In this document: positions 34,783 to 44,266 of the stretch, piece after piece
How the letters are laid out: each line of letters begins with the position of its first letter
Position numbering within the stretch: the first letter of the stretch is position 1
Source: DASUAS01 sp963750045
Lineage (GTDB): Bacteria; Actinomycetota; Acidimicrobiia; IMCC26256; DASPTH01
DNA length: 64,000 bases
Reading direction: 5' to 3'
Assembly: GCA_963750045.1 (NCBI GenBank)
Contig: CAVVPD010000002.1
Span: 186,001 to 250,000, forward strand
Translations under genes and position numbers: made by a program
The notes under the pieces: model-generated
Databases searched by the model: none
The model's input: the letters and a program-made list of their open reading frames with translations, nothing else
Told to the model about the DNA's origin: nothing

Positions 34783-37470
34783 GCGGAGGCTCCGAGGTAG
34801 GCCTCCACCACCGCAGGGTCGTCGCGAACCTCCGCCGGGGTACCGTGTCCGATCACCCGACCGAAGTCGAGTGCGACGACGCGGTCACAGGTGCGCATGA
34901 CCATGCCGACGTCGTGTTCGACGAGCAGCACGCCCATGCCCCATTCGTCCGCCAGGCGGCGGATGAGGGTCGCGAGCTCGCCGGTGGCCCAGTCGTCGAG
35001 TCCGGCGGCGGGTTCGTCGAGCAGCAACACCGACGGCGACGACGCGACGGCGCGGGCGATCGCGATCGTGCGGCGCTGGGCGTACGGCAGGTCTCCTGGC
35101 TTCTGGTCGAGCACGTCGCCGAGGGCGAACTCGTCGATCGCGATGAGCGCCGCTTTCGGCAGCGGCGGCGCGGAGGGCCAGACGAGATCCCGGAGGTACC
35201 GCAGCGGGTTCCCGTCGTCGGCGGCGACCCGGATGTTGTCGAGCACGGTGAGGTCGTCGAAGAGCTCGAGCGACTGGAACGAGCGGGTGACTCCGAGCGT
35301 CGCTCTCCGCCGCGGCGAACTGCGCTCGATGGCGCGGCCGTCGAGCAGCACGGCTCCGGTCGAGCGGACGAAGCCGGTCGCCGCCTCGATCAGGGTCGTC
35401 TTGCCGGCGCCGTTCGGACCGATGAGCCCCACGACCTCGCCCGGTTCGACGGTCAGGTCCACGCCGTCGAGCGCGAGGACGTTGCCGAACTGGACGGTGA
35501 GGCCCGTGAGCTCCAGCCGTTTCGGGGTCGCTTGCGCCACCGGACGACGTCGCGCGGTCGCGCCGGCGTCTTCGGCGGCTCGGGCCGCGTTGCGTCGGAA
35601 GCGGCCGGCGATTCGCCGACCCTGCCCGGCGAGGTCCGACGCGATGCCATCGGGGTTGAACACGATCACGAGCAAGAGCGCGACGGCCGCGATCACGGGA
35701 TACCAGCTCTCGGTCTCGATCACCTGGGTGATCAGGTGCTCGCTGACGCCGGCGACCTGCAACGCGCCGCCGATGAGCGCCCCGCCGATCCATCCGATCC
35801 CGCCGATGGTGGCGAGCAGGACGGCCTGGATGTTCCCGAAGAAGTCGAACGCGATGAGGTTGAGTCGAGAGTTGCGGAACGCGATCAGCCCGCCACCGGC
35901 GCCCGCCAGCGCGGACGCGAGGCAGAAGGCGTAGAACTTCGCGCCCATGTTGCTGATCCCGAGGCTCGCAGCCGCGCGCTCGTTGTCTCTCACCGCGATG
36001 AGCCGACGACCGGCCGGACCGCGCCGGAGGTTCGCGACCAGGATGGCAGCGAGCGCGAGCAGCGCCACGACCACTGCGCCGTAGCGCTCGGGGTGGGTCA
36101 GCGCGTCGATCTTCCAGCCGAAGATCTCTGGCGGAGGAACGGTTCCCGGATGCAAGAGGCCACCGGTGTAGATGTCGTTCGACAACACCATCGTCGACAG
36201 CACGAGGCTCAAGGCAAAGGTCGTGACCGCCAGGTTCACGCCGCGGACGCGCAACGCGGGCAGCGACACGACCATCCCGATCGGGACCGTGAGCAGCACG
36301 CCGACCGCGAGCGCGAGCAGGAATGGCATCGACCACAGGTCCGCGGCGTAGCGACCGACCAACAGCGCTCCGACACCCGCGATCGACCACTGCGCCAGGC
36401 TCAACTGACCGGCAAAGCCGGTGACGACGACGAGGGACAATGCGACGAATGCGAACGAACCACTGGTGATCACCACGTCGGTCCAATCGGCCGTGAACAC
36501 CCACAGCGAACCGATCACCGCGGCCGCGAGCAGGATGACGGGCAGCGGACGCACCCGACCCGTTCCCACCGACGGCAGTCGGTCCGCGAGGAAGCTGCGC
36601 AACGGCAGTGCCCGACCGCGCACGATCAGGAGCACCACGATCACGAGGAAGGGGACCGCGGTCGACAGGCCCTTGAGGTACCCGGTCGGATTTCCGTAGT
36701 GCAGGGCTTCCGACTCGAGAACCCCGACCAACAGCCCGCCGAGCAGCGTCAACGGGAACGACGAGAAGTTCCCCACCAGAGCCGCCGCCAACGCGATCAC
36801 GACCACCAGCACCGGGCTGTCGACCGACAGGCCGCCGACGATCCCGGCGAGCAGGATCCCGGCGAACCCGGCGAGCGCGCCGCCGAGCGCCCAGTTCGCG
36901 GTCGCGATCAGCGTGGGCGACCAGCCCTGCGCCGCCGCGACCGCTTCGTTCTCGGCCACCGCGGAAGTCGCCAGCCCGAATCGCGTGTACCGGTACGTCA
37001 GCCAGAGCACCGCGGTGAGCACCACGGTGATCGCCAGGATCCAGATGCGGTCCTCACCGATGATGATGCCGCCCCCGACCGGTTGGACCGCGCGCGGGAA
37101 GGAACTGCTCGACCGTACGGAATCCGAGATCACCGAGTCGGTGCTTCCAGAGCTCACGGCCGAGGGCCAACACGCCGAGCGTGGCGATGATCCGCACCAG
37201 CGGCGACGATCGTCGTAACGGCGTCATCACGACGAGGTTCACCACCCCACCGGCCACCGCGCCGGCGGCGACTCCCAGCACGATCGCACCCGTCGTCCCC
37301 AACGAGTCGCGCACCTCCGTGTACACCCCGGCACCCGTGAGCGCGAACACGCCGTGGGCGAAGTTCACCACTCCGGAGCCCCGGTACACGAGCACGATCC
37401 CCAGCGCCACGAGCGCGTAGATCGCCCCGCTTCCGAGGCCCAGGAGGAAGAACTTCCAGAATTCGTTCAC
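34779..37470 (-). pseudogene. LivH-LivM-LivG fusion: two permeases and an ATPase, one frameshift
   Basis: A single gene of about 896 residues encoding three ABC importer parts in order. LivH permease: about 1-290, starting MNEFWKFFLLGLGSGAIYAL at 37470. LivM permease: about 300-620, with GFAGQLSLAQWSIAGVGAL and the RDNERAAASLGI loop. LivG ATPase: about 650-896, with GPNGAGKTT, a signature region reduced to DLPYAQRRTIAIARA, and LLLDEPAAGLD. One extra base in the CG tract 37089-37098 splits LivH: FLPAR is followed, in the other frame, by AVQPVGGGIIIGEDR. The triple fusion is continuous after that point. Sequencing error is likely, because both sides are well conserved. Inner membrane. Confidence 0.88.
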
Positions 37471-37497
37471 GCAACGACGAGGCTCTCGGCCGACGTC

Positions 37498-38718
37498 CTA
37501 CGCCGGCCCGCCGAACGCGTCCTGCCACTCGCCCGTGATCGGGACGGCCTTGCCGTTCTTGTAGGCGTAGCCGATGGCGTACGGCAGGATCACGTTGGGG
37601 GCGAGCCCGGCGAACACCGCGGGGTTCGGCTTGCGCGCGGTGTAGTCGAGGGGTGCCGACAACATTCCGTTCGTGTCGTACGCCGTCTCGGCCCCGAGCG
37701 CCGCGAACACGCCCGCGCGGTCCTTGGTCGCCGCCTGCTTCAGCTCGTCGGCCACGATCTTCACCGAGAGCCAGGCCTTTGCGCTCAGGTCGGTGATGAG
37801 ACTGGCCTTGCTGTTCCCCGACGCCTTCATGTCCTTCACGAACTGCTTGTACTGCGCCGACGACAGGTCGTAGGAGCCGACGAGCACCACGTTCTTGGCG
37901 GCATCCCCGAGCTGGGACTTCAGGCTCGCGGCCGAGTGCACGCTGCCCGAGATGAACATCTTGCCCTTGTACCCCTGCTGGGTCAGCGCCTTGGTGAGCT
38001 GCGTCGCCTGCTCCTGCGGGACCGCCTCGACGATACAGTCGGCGTTGTCGCTGACGAGTTGCGCCGCCTGCGACGACAGGTCGGCCGCGGTCGAGGGGAT
38101 CGGCACCGACGTCGTCAGCTTCGTGTCGAAGGGCTTCAGCACGAAGCTGTCCATCACGCTGATGACCTGGGCGCCGGCCGCGACGTCGAGGTACGCGACC
38201 GAAACCGACTTGCCCTTGAGGTCGTTGAGGCAGATCGGACCGGCGGCTGCGATGCCGGTGATGGACCCGCCGTCGGCGGGGAAGACCGCGGTCGACTTGA
38301 AGTCGCTCAAGCCGTACATTCCCGGGCCCACCGATGCCAGCTTCGCGTTCTCGAGCTCGGGGTTCACCGTGTCACCGAAGTTCGTGTTGGTGCCGACGAG
38401 CGCGACCACAGCAGGGTCGTCGCCGAAGTCCCGGGCGCACTTCTGCGCGGTGTTGGCGTCGTTCTTGTCGTCGCAGTACTTCACCGTGATCTTCGGACCG
38501 CCACTCGCCTTGATGGCCTTGATCGCGGCCGCGATCCCGGCCTTGTCCTGGGCGACCAGCGACGCGGTCTGGCCCGCCTGGATGGAACCGACCGTGATGT
38601 TCCCGCCGGAACCGGCCGCGGCGCGCGTGCGAGCGAATCCCGAGCTCGCTCCCGCGGCTCCGGCCAGCGCCGCTACGACCGCGCACGCCAATGAACCCAC
38701 CACGAACTTGCGTCTCAT
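37498..38718 (-). CDS. ABC transporter substrate-binding protein (HAAT family)
   Basis: A 406-residue extracytoplasmic ligand-binding protein (periplasmic-binding protein type 1). An N-terminal signal peptide of about 30 residues (MRRKFVVGSLACAVVAAL) lacks a lipobox Cys. The mature part starts near NITVGSIQAGQTASLV; YCDDKNDANTAQKCARDF and AVVALVGTNTNFGDTV follow the family pattern. It feeds the LivHMG-LivF importer 27 bases downstream. The ATG is preceded by GGGGGTG. The MarR gene on the other side is divergent and may control this operon. Confidence 0.93.
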   Translation of the reverse strand: MRRKFVVGSLACAVVAALAGAAGASSGFARTRAAAGSGGNITVGSIQAGQTASLVAQDKAGIAAAIKAIKASGGPKITVKYCDDKNDANTAQKCARDFGDDPAVVALVGTNTNFGDTVNPELENAKLASVGPGMYGLSDFKSTAVFPADGGSITGIAAAGPICLNDLKGKSVSVAYLDVAAGAQVISVMDSFVLKPFDTKLTTSVPIPSTAADLSSQAAQLVSDNADCIVEAVPQEQATQLTKALTQQGYKGKMFISGSVHSAASLKSQLGDAAKNVVLVGSYDLSSAQYKQFVKDMKASGNSKASLITDLSAKAWLSVKIVADELKQAATKDRAGVFAALGAETAYDTNGMLSAPLDYTARKPNPAVFAGLAPNVILPYAIGYAYKNGKAVPITGEWQDAFGGPA

Positions 38719-38824
38719 CGACGCACCCCCATGTCACGAATTCCCCCGGATGGACCGAGCACGCCGTGCCGCCGAGCCGGAGCTCGCGCGCTCGCGGGCG
38801 CTCGTACGCCCCGCATTGTAGTTC

Positions 38825-38834
38825 GATTCTCTAA
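38825..38834 (+). promoter_or_regulatory. A+T-rich candidate MarR site
   Basis: GATTCTCTAA in the divergent gap between the binding-protein gene and the MarR gene. It shares GATnnTCTAA with the inverted copy at 39470-39479 upstream of the amidohydrolase operon. Short and partly degenerate, so tentative. Confidence 0.25.
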
Positions 38835-38916
38835 TCTTGTCTACCGAAGCGCGCGCGATCCCGCTACGGGTTCACCCTCGAGCAACGGGACGCGTTCGCG
38901 CGCCGCACCACGCCAC

Positions 38917-38922
38917 TACTGT
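38917..38922 (+). promoter_or_regulatory. -10 hexamer of a probable leaderless promoter
   Basis: TACTGT, 6 bases before the GTG at 38929, which makes that GTG rather than the adjacent ATG at 38932 the preferred MarR start. Confidence 0.45.
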
Positions 38923-38928
38923 GCCCCG

Positions 38929-39399
38929 GTGATGGCGGCGAAGCGCGAGTCCAGCGAGCCGGACGAAGAACTCACCCTCGCGATCCAACTGCTGGCGCGG
39001 CTGGCGTCGCTGCTGAACACCGCGTGCGCGCAGGCGGATCTCAGTCTCGTGCAGTACCGGCTGCTCCTGCTCGTTGCCCGCCAACCACCACGTGCGCGCA
39101 CCCTCGCAAGTCTGCTCCAGATCTCGCGTCCCACGCTCAGCTCGAACCTCAAGACGGTCGAGCGACGCGGGCTCATCGTCCGCCACACGGTCGCGGGCGA
39201 CGGACGCGGCGTCCGGCTCGCGATCACGCCGGCGGGCCGCAAGGCGCTGCGCCGGGCGGAAGCCGAGCAACGCCAGGTGCTCCATCAGGTGCTGAGCCCT
39301 GCCGACCTTCGGCGGGTGCGGAACCTCGTGCCCATCGCCGACACCTTCGACGCCGCCCTCGAGCACTACAACGCCACCGGCGAGACCCCCCTGAGCTGA
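38929..39399 (+). CDS. MarR-family transcriptional regulator
   Basis: A winged-helix regulator of 156 residues. After a charged start (KRESSEPDEELTLAIQLLARLASLLN) comes the MarR core: SLVQYRLLLLVARQPPRARTLASLLQISRPTLSSNLKTVERRGLIVRHT, then the wing DGRGVRLAITPAGRKALRRAE. MarR proteins typically repress catabolic or efflux genes and are released by phenolic or acidic ligands. It lies between a divergent importer operon and a downstream catabolic operon starting at 39495, both plausible targets. The start chosen is the GTG at 38929 (see the -10 hexamer); the ATG one codon later is equivalent. Confidence 0.92.
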   Translation: MMAAKRESSEPDEELTLAIQLLARLASLLNTACAQADLSLVQYRLLLLVARQPPRARTLASLLQISRPTLSSNLKTVERRGLIVRHTVAGDGRGVRLAITPAGRKALRRAEAEQRQVLHQVLSPADLRRVRNLVPIADTFDAALEHYNATGETPLS

Positions 39400-39437
39400 C
39401 GCTCCCCGTGCGCGCGATGACGCGAGCGACTGCGGCC

Positions 39438-39479
39438 TTGACAATTCGCGCCCGCGCGCCAACCATTAGTTAGAAGATC
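39438..39479 (+). promoter_or_regulatory. promoter region of the 39495-46589 operon
   Basis: TTGACA (39438-39443) is a good -35 hexamer. An A+T-rich stretch CATTAGTTAGAAGATCA follows 20 bases later and contains an inverted copy (39470-39479) of the candidate MarR site. No clear TANNNT at the ideal 17-18 spacing is visible, so the -10 is uncertain. GAGGGGG before the ATG at 39495 is the Shine-Dalgarno. Confidence 0.4.
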
Positions 39480-39494
39480 AAACGAGGGGGACCT

Positions 39495-40631
39495 ATGGCC
39501 TACGACCTGTTCAGCGTCGACGACCACATCATCGAGCACGCAACGGTGTGGACGGACCGCCTACCCGCCAAGTACCACGACATCTGTCCCCACGTCATCG
39601 AGGAGGACGGGCGCGAGTACTGGGTCTGGGAGGGAACGAAGTCCCCGCAGATGGGCCTGAACGCGGTGGCGGGCAAGCCGCGGGAGAAATGGACGATGGA
39701 ACCCACGCGCTTCAGCGACATGATCCCGGGCTGCTACGACCCCACCGAGCGCGCCAAGGACATGGCCGTCGACGGCATCAGGGCGAGCCTCTGCTTCCCC
39801 ACCCTCGCCGGCTTCGGCGGGCGCGTGCTCGGCGGCTACGAGGACAAGACGCTGGCCGACCTGTGCATCAAGGCCTACAACGACTTCCACATCGACGAGT
39901 GGTGCGCGGCAGCGCCCGACCTCTACGTGCCGATCATCGTCGGCCAGGTGTGGGACCCGATCGCCATGGCAGGGGAGATCCGTCGCGGCGCGGCCAAGGG
40001 TGCCCGTGCGCTCTCCTTCCCCGAGGGTCCGGTATCGCTGGGCCTCCCGTCCCTGATGAGCGAGTACTGGGATCCGGTGTGGCAGGCGTGCGTCGACACC
40101 GAGACGGTGGTCTGCATGCACATCGGGTCGAGCGGCGAGTTGACGAACCCCGCACCCGACGGCCCCTTCGTCATCCCCATCGCGCTCGGCAACGTGAACG
40201 CGCAGGCAGCGATGGTCACGTTCGCCCTCTCGCCGGTACCGCGCAAGTTCCCCACCATCAAGCTCGCCATCTCCGAGGGTGGGATCGGCTGGGTCCCGGC
40301 CGCGCTCGAACGCGCCGACCGCCAATTCATCCGGCACCGCCTGTGGGCCGGGATGGACGACCTGCTCCCGAGCGAGGTGTGGAGGAGAAACGTGTGGGGC
40401 TGCATGATCGACGAGCCCATCGGTCTCACGTTTCGGGACCACGTCGGCATCGACAAGATCCTGTGGGAGTGCGACTACCCGCACTGTGACAGCCCCTGGC
40501 CGCACAGCCAGAAGGAAGTCGAGGAGTTGTTCATCGCCGCCGACATCGACGACCGCGAGGCCGAAGCCATCACGCACCGCAACGCCGAGCAGCTGTTCCG
40601 GTGGGAGCTCGGCGTCGGCAACGGGCGCTGA
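39495..40631 (+). CDS. amidohydrolase-2 family metal-dependent hydrolase
   Basis: A 378-residue TIM-barrel hydrolase: SVDDHIIEHATVWTDRLP near residues 6-23, VCMHIGSSGEL near 210, SEGGIGWVPAALERAD near 255, WECDYPHCDSPWP with the catalytic Asp near 325, and a C-terminal HRNAEQLFRW. A WVWEGTKSPQMGLNAVAG block links it to the paralogue at 27599. First gene of a compact operon; the next, a paralogue, starts 9 bases after its stop. Probably acts on the substrate sensed by MarR; the chemistry (hydrolysis or decarboxylation) cannot be told. Confidence 0.93.
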   Translation: MAYDLFSVDDHIIEHATVWTDRLPAKYHDICPHVIEEDGREYWVWEGTKSPQMGLNAVAGKPREKWTMEPTRFSDMIPGCYDPTERAKDMAVDGIRASLCFPTLAGFGGRVLGGYEDKTLADLCIKAYNDFHIDEWCAAAPDLYVPIIVGQVWDPIAMAGEIRRGAAKGARALSFPEGPVSLGLPSLMSEYWDPVWQACVDTETVVCMHIGSSGELTNPAPDGPFVIPIALGNVNAQAAMVTFALSPVPRKFPTIKLAISEGGIGWVPAALERADRQFIRHRLWAGMDDLLPSEVWRRNVWGCMIDEPIGLTFRDHVGIDKILWECDYPHCDSPWPHSQKEVEELFIAADIDDREAEAITHRNAEQLFRWELGVGNGR

Positions 40632-40640
40632 GGATCGAGC

Positions 40641-41852
40641 ATGGACCTTCCCCGCATCATCTCGGTCGACGACCACGTCATCGAGCCGCCGAACGTCTGG
40701 CAGGATCGTCTCCCTCGCGGGTACGCCGAGCGCGCACCACGAGTCGAACGGAGCATCGGGCAGATGGTCTACGACGGCGGCCTCCGGTTCACCGAAGGCG
40801 ACGGCCCCGGGTCCGCGCCGATGGACCTCTGGCACTACGACGATCTCGTGTGGCCCATCCCGCGCGGCATGGCGCAGGTCGGCCACCTCGACGAACCGTC
40901 GGCCCGCTCGATCACCTACGACGAGATGGTCCCGGGGTGCTGGGACCAGCGGGCCCGGCTCGACGCGATGGACGCGAACCACACCGAGGCCAGCCTGTCG
41001 TTCCCGAGCTTCGCCCGGTTCTGCGGCCAGACGTTCCTCGAACGCGAGGACAAGGAGCTCGCGCTGCTCTGCGTGCAGGCCTACAACGACTGGATGATCG
41101 ACGAGTGGTGTGCGGGTGACGGCCGTGGCCGTCTGATTCCCTGCACGCTCATCCCGCTCTGGGATCCCGAGCTGGCGGCGAAGGAGATCCGGCGCTGCGC
41201 CGGCAAGGGGTCGTTCGCGGTCGCGTTCTCGGAGAACCCGGTGCCGCTCGGACTGCCGAGCATCTACGGACCGCATTGGGAGCCGTTCTTCCGTGCCTGC
41301 GACGAGACCGGCACGGTCATCAACATGCACATCGGCTCCTCGTCGGCCATGGCCGCCACCGCACCCGACGCGCCACTCGAGGTCGGGATGTCCCTCACCG
41401 CGGAGAACTCGGTGCACACGTTCGTCGACTGGTTGAGCTCGGGCGTCCTCGCCCGCCATCCGAACGTCCGCATCGCGCTCTCCGAAGGTCAGGTCGGCTG
41501 GATGCCGTTCATGATCGAGCGCCTCGACAGCATCTGGAACCGCAGCCACTTCTACGGCGGACAGCTGCGCGCGGCACTGCCCGAACCACCCAGCACGTTC
41601 ATGGCCGGACGGGTCTACGGCTGCATCTTCGACGATCTCCACGGCCTCGCGAGCCGTGACGCGATCGGGATGGGACAGATCATGTTCGAAACCGACTATC
41701 CACACTCCGACTCGACCTTCCCGCACTCGCGTGAGACCGCGGAGAAGATGGTCGCCGCCGCCGGCCTCGACGAACACGAGGCGTGGCAGCTGGTCCGGGG
41801 CAACGCCATCGAATGCTTCGGACTCGCCGCCCGGATCGGCGTCGACCGTTGA
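40641..41852 (+). CDS. amidohydrolase-2 family metal-dependent hydrolase
   Basis: A 403-residue paralogue of the preceding gene: SVDDHVIEPPNVWQDRLP near 8-25, INMHIGSSSAM near 230, SEGQVGWMPFMIERLD near 280, FETDYPHSDSTFP with the catalytic Asp near 350. Tandem duplication followed by divergence is likely, since the two share architecture but differ throughout. The two may act on successive or alternative substrates, or form a hetero-oligomer. Its TGA overlaps the TTG start assigned to the next gene. Confidence 0.93.
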   Translation: MDLPRIISVDDHVIEPPNVWQDRLPRGYAERAPRVERSIGQMVYDGGLRFTEGDGPGSAPMDLWHYDDLVWPIPRGMAQVGHLDEPSARSITYDEMVPGCWDQRARLDAMDANHTEASLSFPSFARFCGQTFLEREDKELALLCVQAYNDWMIDEWCAGDGRGRLIPCTLIPLWDPELAAKEIRRCAGKGSFAVAFSENPVPLGLPSIYGPHWEPFFRACDETGTVINMHIGSSSAMAATAPDAPLEVGMSLTAENSVHTFVDWLSSGVLARHPNVRIALSEGQVGWMPFMIERLDSIWNRSHFYGGQLRAALPEPPSTFMAGRVYGCIFDDLHGLASRDAIGMGQIMFETDYPHSDSTFPHSRETAEKMVAAAGLDEHEAWQLVRGNAIECFGLAARIGVDR

Positions 41853-44266
41853 CCGCCGTGTACGAGGAGCAGGAGCTCCAGAGCGACGCCTTCGAGATGA
41901 ACGAGGTCACCCACCGCACGCGGGCGCCGTTCAAGGTCGGCGTGTGCATGGACTTCGCCGGCGGTACGCAGATCGCGCAGGACTTCTACGACGGGATGCG
42001 CCTCGCCATCGACGAAGCCATCGAACGCGGTGAGGTCGACCATCCTGTCGAGCTCGTGATCCGGGAAGTCAACGGACCGATGCGTGGAACCAGTCCGGCA
42101 GTGCTGAACGTGTGGCGCGAGCTCGCGCACGACGAAGACTGCCTCGCGATCGTCGGCCCGGTCGTCACGGAGGCGAACCTCGCCATCGTCGAGGAAGTCA
42201 ACCGATCGCGGGTCCCGACGATCTCGTTCTGCGCGACGTTCGACTGGGCCGGTCCGTACTGCTACACGCTCCAGAACGGCGGGTTTCCCGACGAGGCGAA
42301 CGTCCTGGCCTCCTACATGGCGTCGCGAGGTCACGAGCGGGTCGCCGTGTTCCACGAGGACGGCCTGATCGGCGAGGAGTTCTTCGCCGCCTTCCGATCT
42401 GCCGCCCGGCGCCACGGCATCAGCATCGTGGGCGACCACGTCGTCGGGCTGTTCAACACGTTGCGACCCGTCGAACCACAACTTGCGTCGGTACGCGACA
42501 CGGGCGCGGACACCGTCGTCGTTCTCTCCGCGTACGGCACGCTCGCGCCGGTGCAACGCGCCCTCGAGGCAGTGAGCGCCGAGTGGGACTGGCATCCGGC
42601 GCGCTACCAGAACATGACCTGGGTCGCGATGACCGCGCTCGGCGCGGCGGGTGACTACGACAAGGCCGCGCTCGTGGAGACCTTCGAGGGCTGGGTCGGG
42701 CTCGATCAGATCCACGAGGGAAACCAGCACTTCCAGGCGGTGTTGGATCGATTCGAAGCCAGGTACGGTCGTCGACCGTTCCACTGCTACACCGCGTTGG
42801 GCTTCGACCATGGCTTCGTGGTCGCCGATGCATTGTCACGGATGAAGCCGCCGTCGCCCGGGGGCTTCAAGGACGCGCTCGAACGGCTCCGCATGCAGCC
42901 CGCCTGCATCGGCGGTCCCGGGACCACGATCAGCTTCGGGCCTCACGACAATCGCGGCTACAAGGGTGAGTACATCGTCCTGCGCACCGTCGAGAACGGC
43001 GAGGAGCGCCTGCTCGACGTCTCCTACGCCGATCTCCTGTCGACCGACCCCCGGTCGCTCGGCCACGATGGCGACGCAGTGGACGGCGCGATCACGGGTG
43101 AGGGCTCGCGTTACGCGCTCGTGGGTGACCGGACGCCGTTCCGCATCGGAGTGCTCCAGGACTGGGCCCTCTGGGCCAAGCTCGACCTCTGGTACAACGG
43201 GCTCCGCCTGGCCTTCGACGAGGCGTTCGACGAAGGGCTGATCGACCGGCCCGTGGAGCTCGTGATCTCGGAGGTCGAGGGGCCACCCGAACGCGACGCG
43301 GCGGGCGTCGTGCGCGCGTGGCGCAGACTGGTCGACGACGAGCAGGTGCTCGCGGTCGTCGGACCCTTCATCACCGACATGGTGAGGATCATCCGCGACC
43401 GGGTGGAACGCGACGAGGTCCCCATGCTCACCTACGCCGCGACCGTCAAAGCCGCCGGCGACTACGTCTTCCAGACCCCGAACGGCACCTTCGCCGACGA
43501 GACCTTCCACACCGCGCGGTACCTGCGCCGTCGTGGCGCGCACTCGGTCGGCGTGATCCGCGAAGACAACCCCATCGGCGACGAGTACTACGACTTCTTC
43601 CGCCAGCACGCGCGGCGCCTCGGGCTCAGCGTGGCGAGTGACCAGATCGTCGACGGCCACGCGACGCGGGGAGACATGCGACGGGCCATGAGCGCCATCC
43701 GGGACTCGGGTGCGGACGCGGTGATGCACCTCGGCTACGGCCTCACGTTCTTCGAGGTGCTCACGGTCATGCAGGAGATGATCGAGCGGGTCGGATGGGA
43801 TCCGCCCCGGGCCACCATCACCACGTGGGTGCTGGCCAGCGGTCTCAGCGAGCCGGGCGGCAGCCCGTTCCTCATGAACCAAGCGCTGCCCGACGGCCTC
43901 CTCGAAGGGTGGGTCGGTGTCGATCTGCCCCACGAGGAGAACCCGGTGTTCCGCGCGTTCCTCGACCGCTACGTCAAGCGGTTCGGGGGCCCGCGCCCGT
44001 TCGGCTGCTACCCCGCCCATCTCTACGACATCGGCCGAGCGCTCGCGGAGGCCATCGGCCGCGCCCGGCCGGTCACCCCGAAGGGGGTCAAGGCCGGGCT
44101 CGAGCAGGTTCGGATGCTGCCGGCCACGATGGGCGGACCCGGCACCGTCATCGGGTTCGCTCCTTACGACCACCGCGGCTACAAGGGCGACTACCTGGTC
44201 CTGCGCGGCTACCGGAACGGCCGCGAGGGCCTCGCCGAGGAGCTCTTCGCCGACGTGATGACATGA
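41849..44266 (+). CDS. tandem periplasmic-binding-protein-like protein without signal peptide
   Basis: About 805 residues made of two type-1 periplasmic-binding-protein domains in tandem. Domain 1 (about 28-410) opens PFKVGVCMDFAGG and ends GGPGTTISFGPHDNRGYKGE. Domain 2 (about 430-805) opens PFRIGVLQDWALW and ends GGPGTVIGFAPYDHRGYKGD. The halves clearly come from an internal duplication. No start choice (TTG 41849, GTG 41858 or ATG 41897) gives a signal peptide; the N-terminus is acidic and hydrophilic. It is therefore probably a cytoplasmic ligand binder or sensor, like AmiC in fold, rather than an importer subunit. TTG 41849 is chosen because it overlaps the upstream stop. It sits inside the amidohydrolase/ADH/P450 operon. 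Confidence 0.85.
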   Translation: MTAVYEEQELQSDAFEMNEVTHRTRAPFKVGVCMDFAGGTQIAQDFYDGMRLAIDEAIERGEVDHPVELVIREVNGPMRGTSPAVLNVWRELAHDEDCLAIVGPVVTEANLAIVEEVNRSRVPTISFCATFDWAGPYCYTLQNGGFPDEANVLASYMASRGHERVAVFHEDGLIGEEFFAAFRSAARRHGISIVGDHVVGLFNTLRPVEPQLASVRDTGADTVVVLSAYGTLAPVQRALEAVSAEWDWHPARYQNMTWVAMTALGAAGDYDKAALVETFEGWVGLDQIHEGNQHFQAVLDRFEARYGRRPFHCYTALGFDHGFVVADALSRMKPPSPGGFKDALERLRMQPACIGGPGTTISFGPHDNRGYKGEYIVLRTVENGEERLLDVSYADLLSTDPRSLGHDGDAVDGAITGEGSRYALVGDRTPFRIGVLQDWALWAKLDLWYNGLRLAFDEAFDEGLIDRPVELVISEVEGPPERDAAGVVRAWRRLVDDEQVLAVVGPFITDMVRIIRDRVERDEVPMLTYAATVKAAGDYVFQTPNGTFADETFHTARYLRRRGAHSVGVIREDNPIGDEYYDFFRQHARRLGLSVASDQIVDGHATRGDMRRAMSAIRDSGADAVMHLGYGLTFFEVLTVMQEMIERVGWDPPRATITTWVLASGLSEPGGSPFLMNQALPDGLLEGWVGVDLPHEENPVFRAFLDRYVKRFGGPRPFGCYPAHLYDIGRALAEAIGRARPVTPKGVKAGLEQVRMLPATMGGPGTVIGFAPYDHRGYKGDYLVLRGYRNGREGLAEELFADVMT

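Noticed and set aside
41783..41848. Further N-terminal extension of the tandem binding protein as a signal peptide
   Set aside because: The upstream part of the frame lies inside the amidohydrolase gene and encodes Arg-rich sequence without a hydrophobic core.
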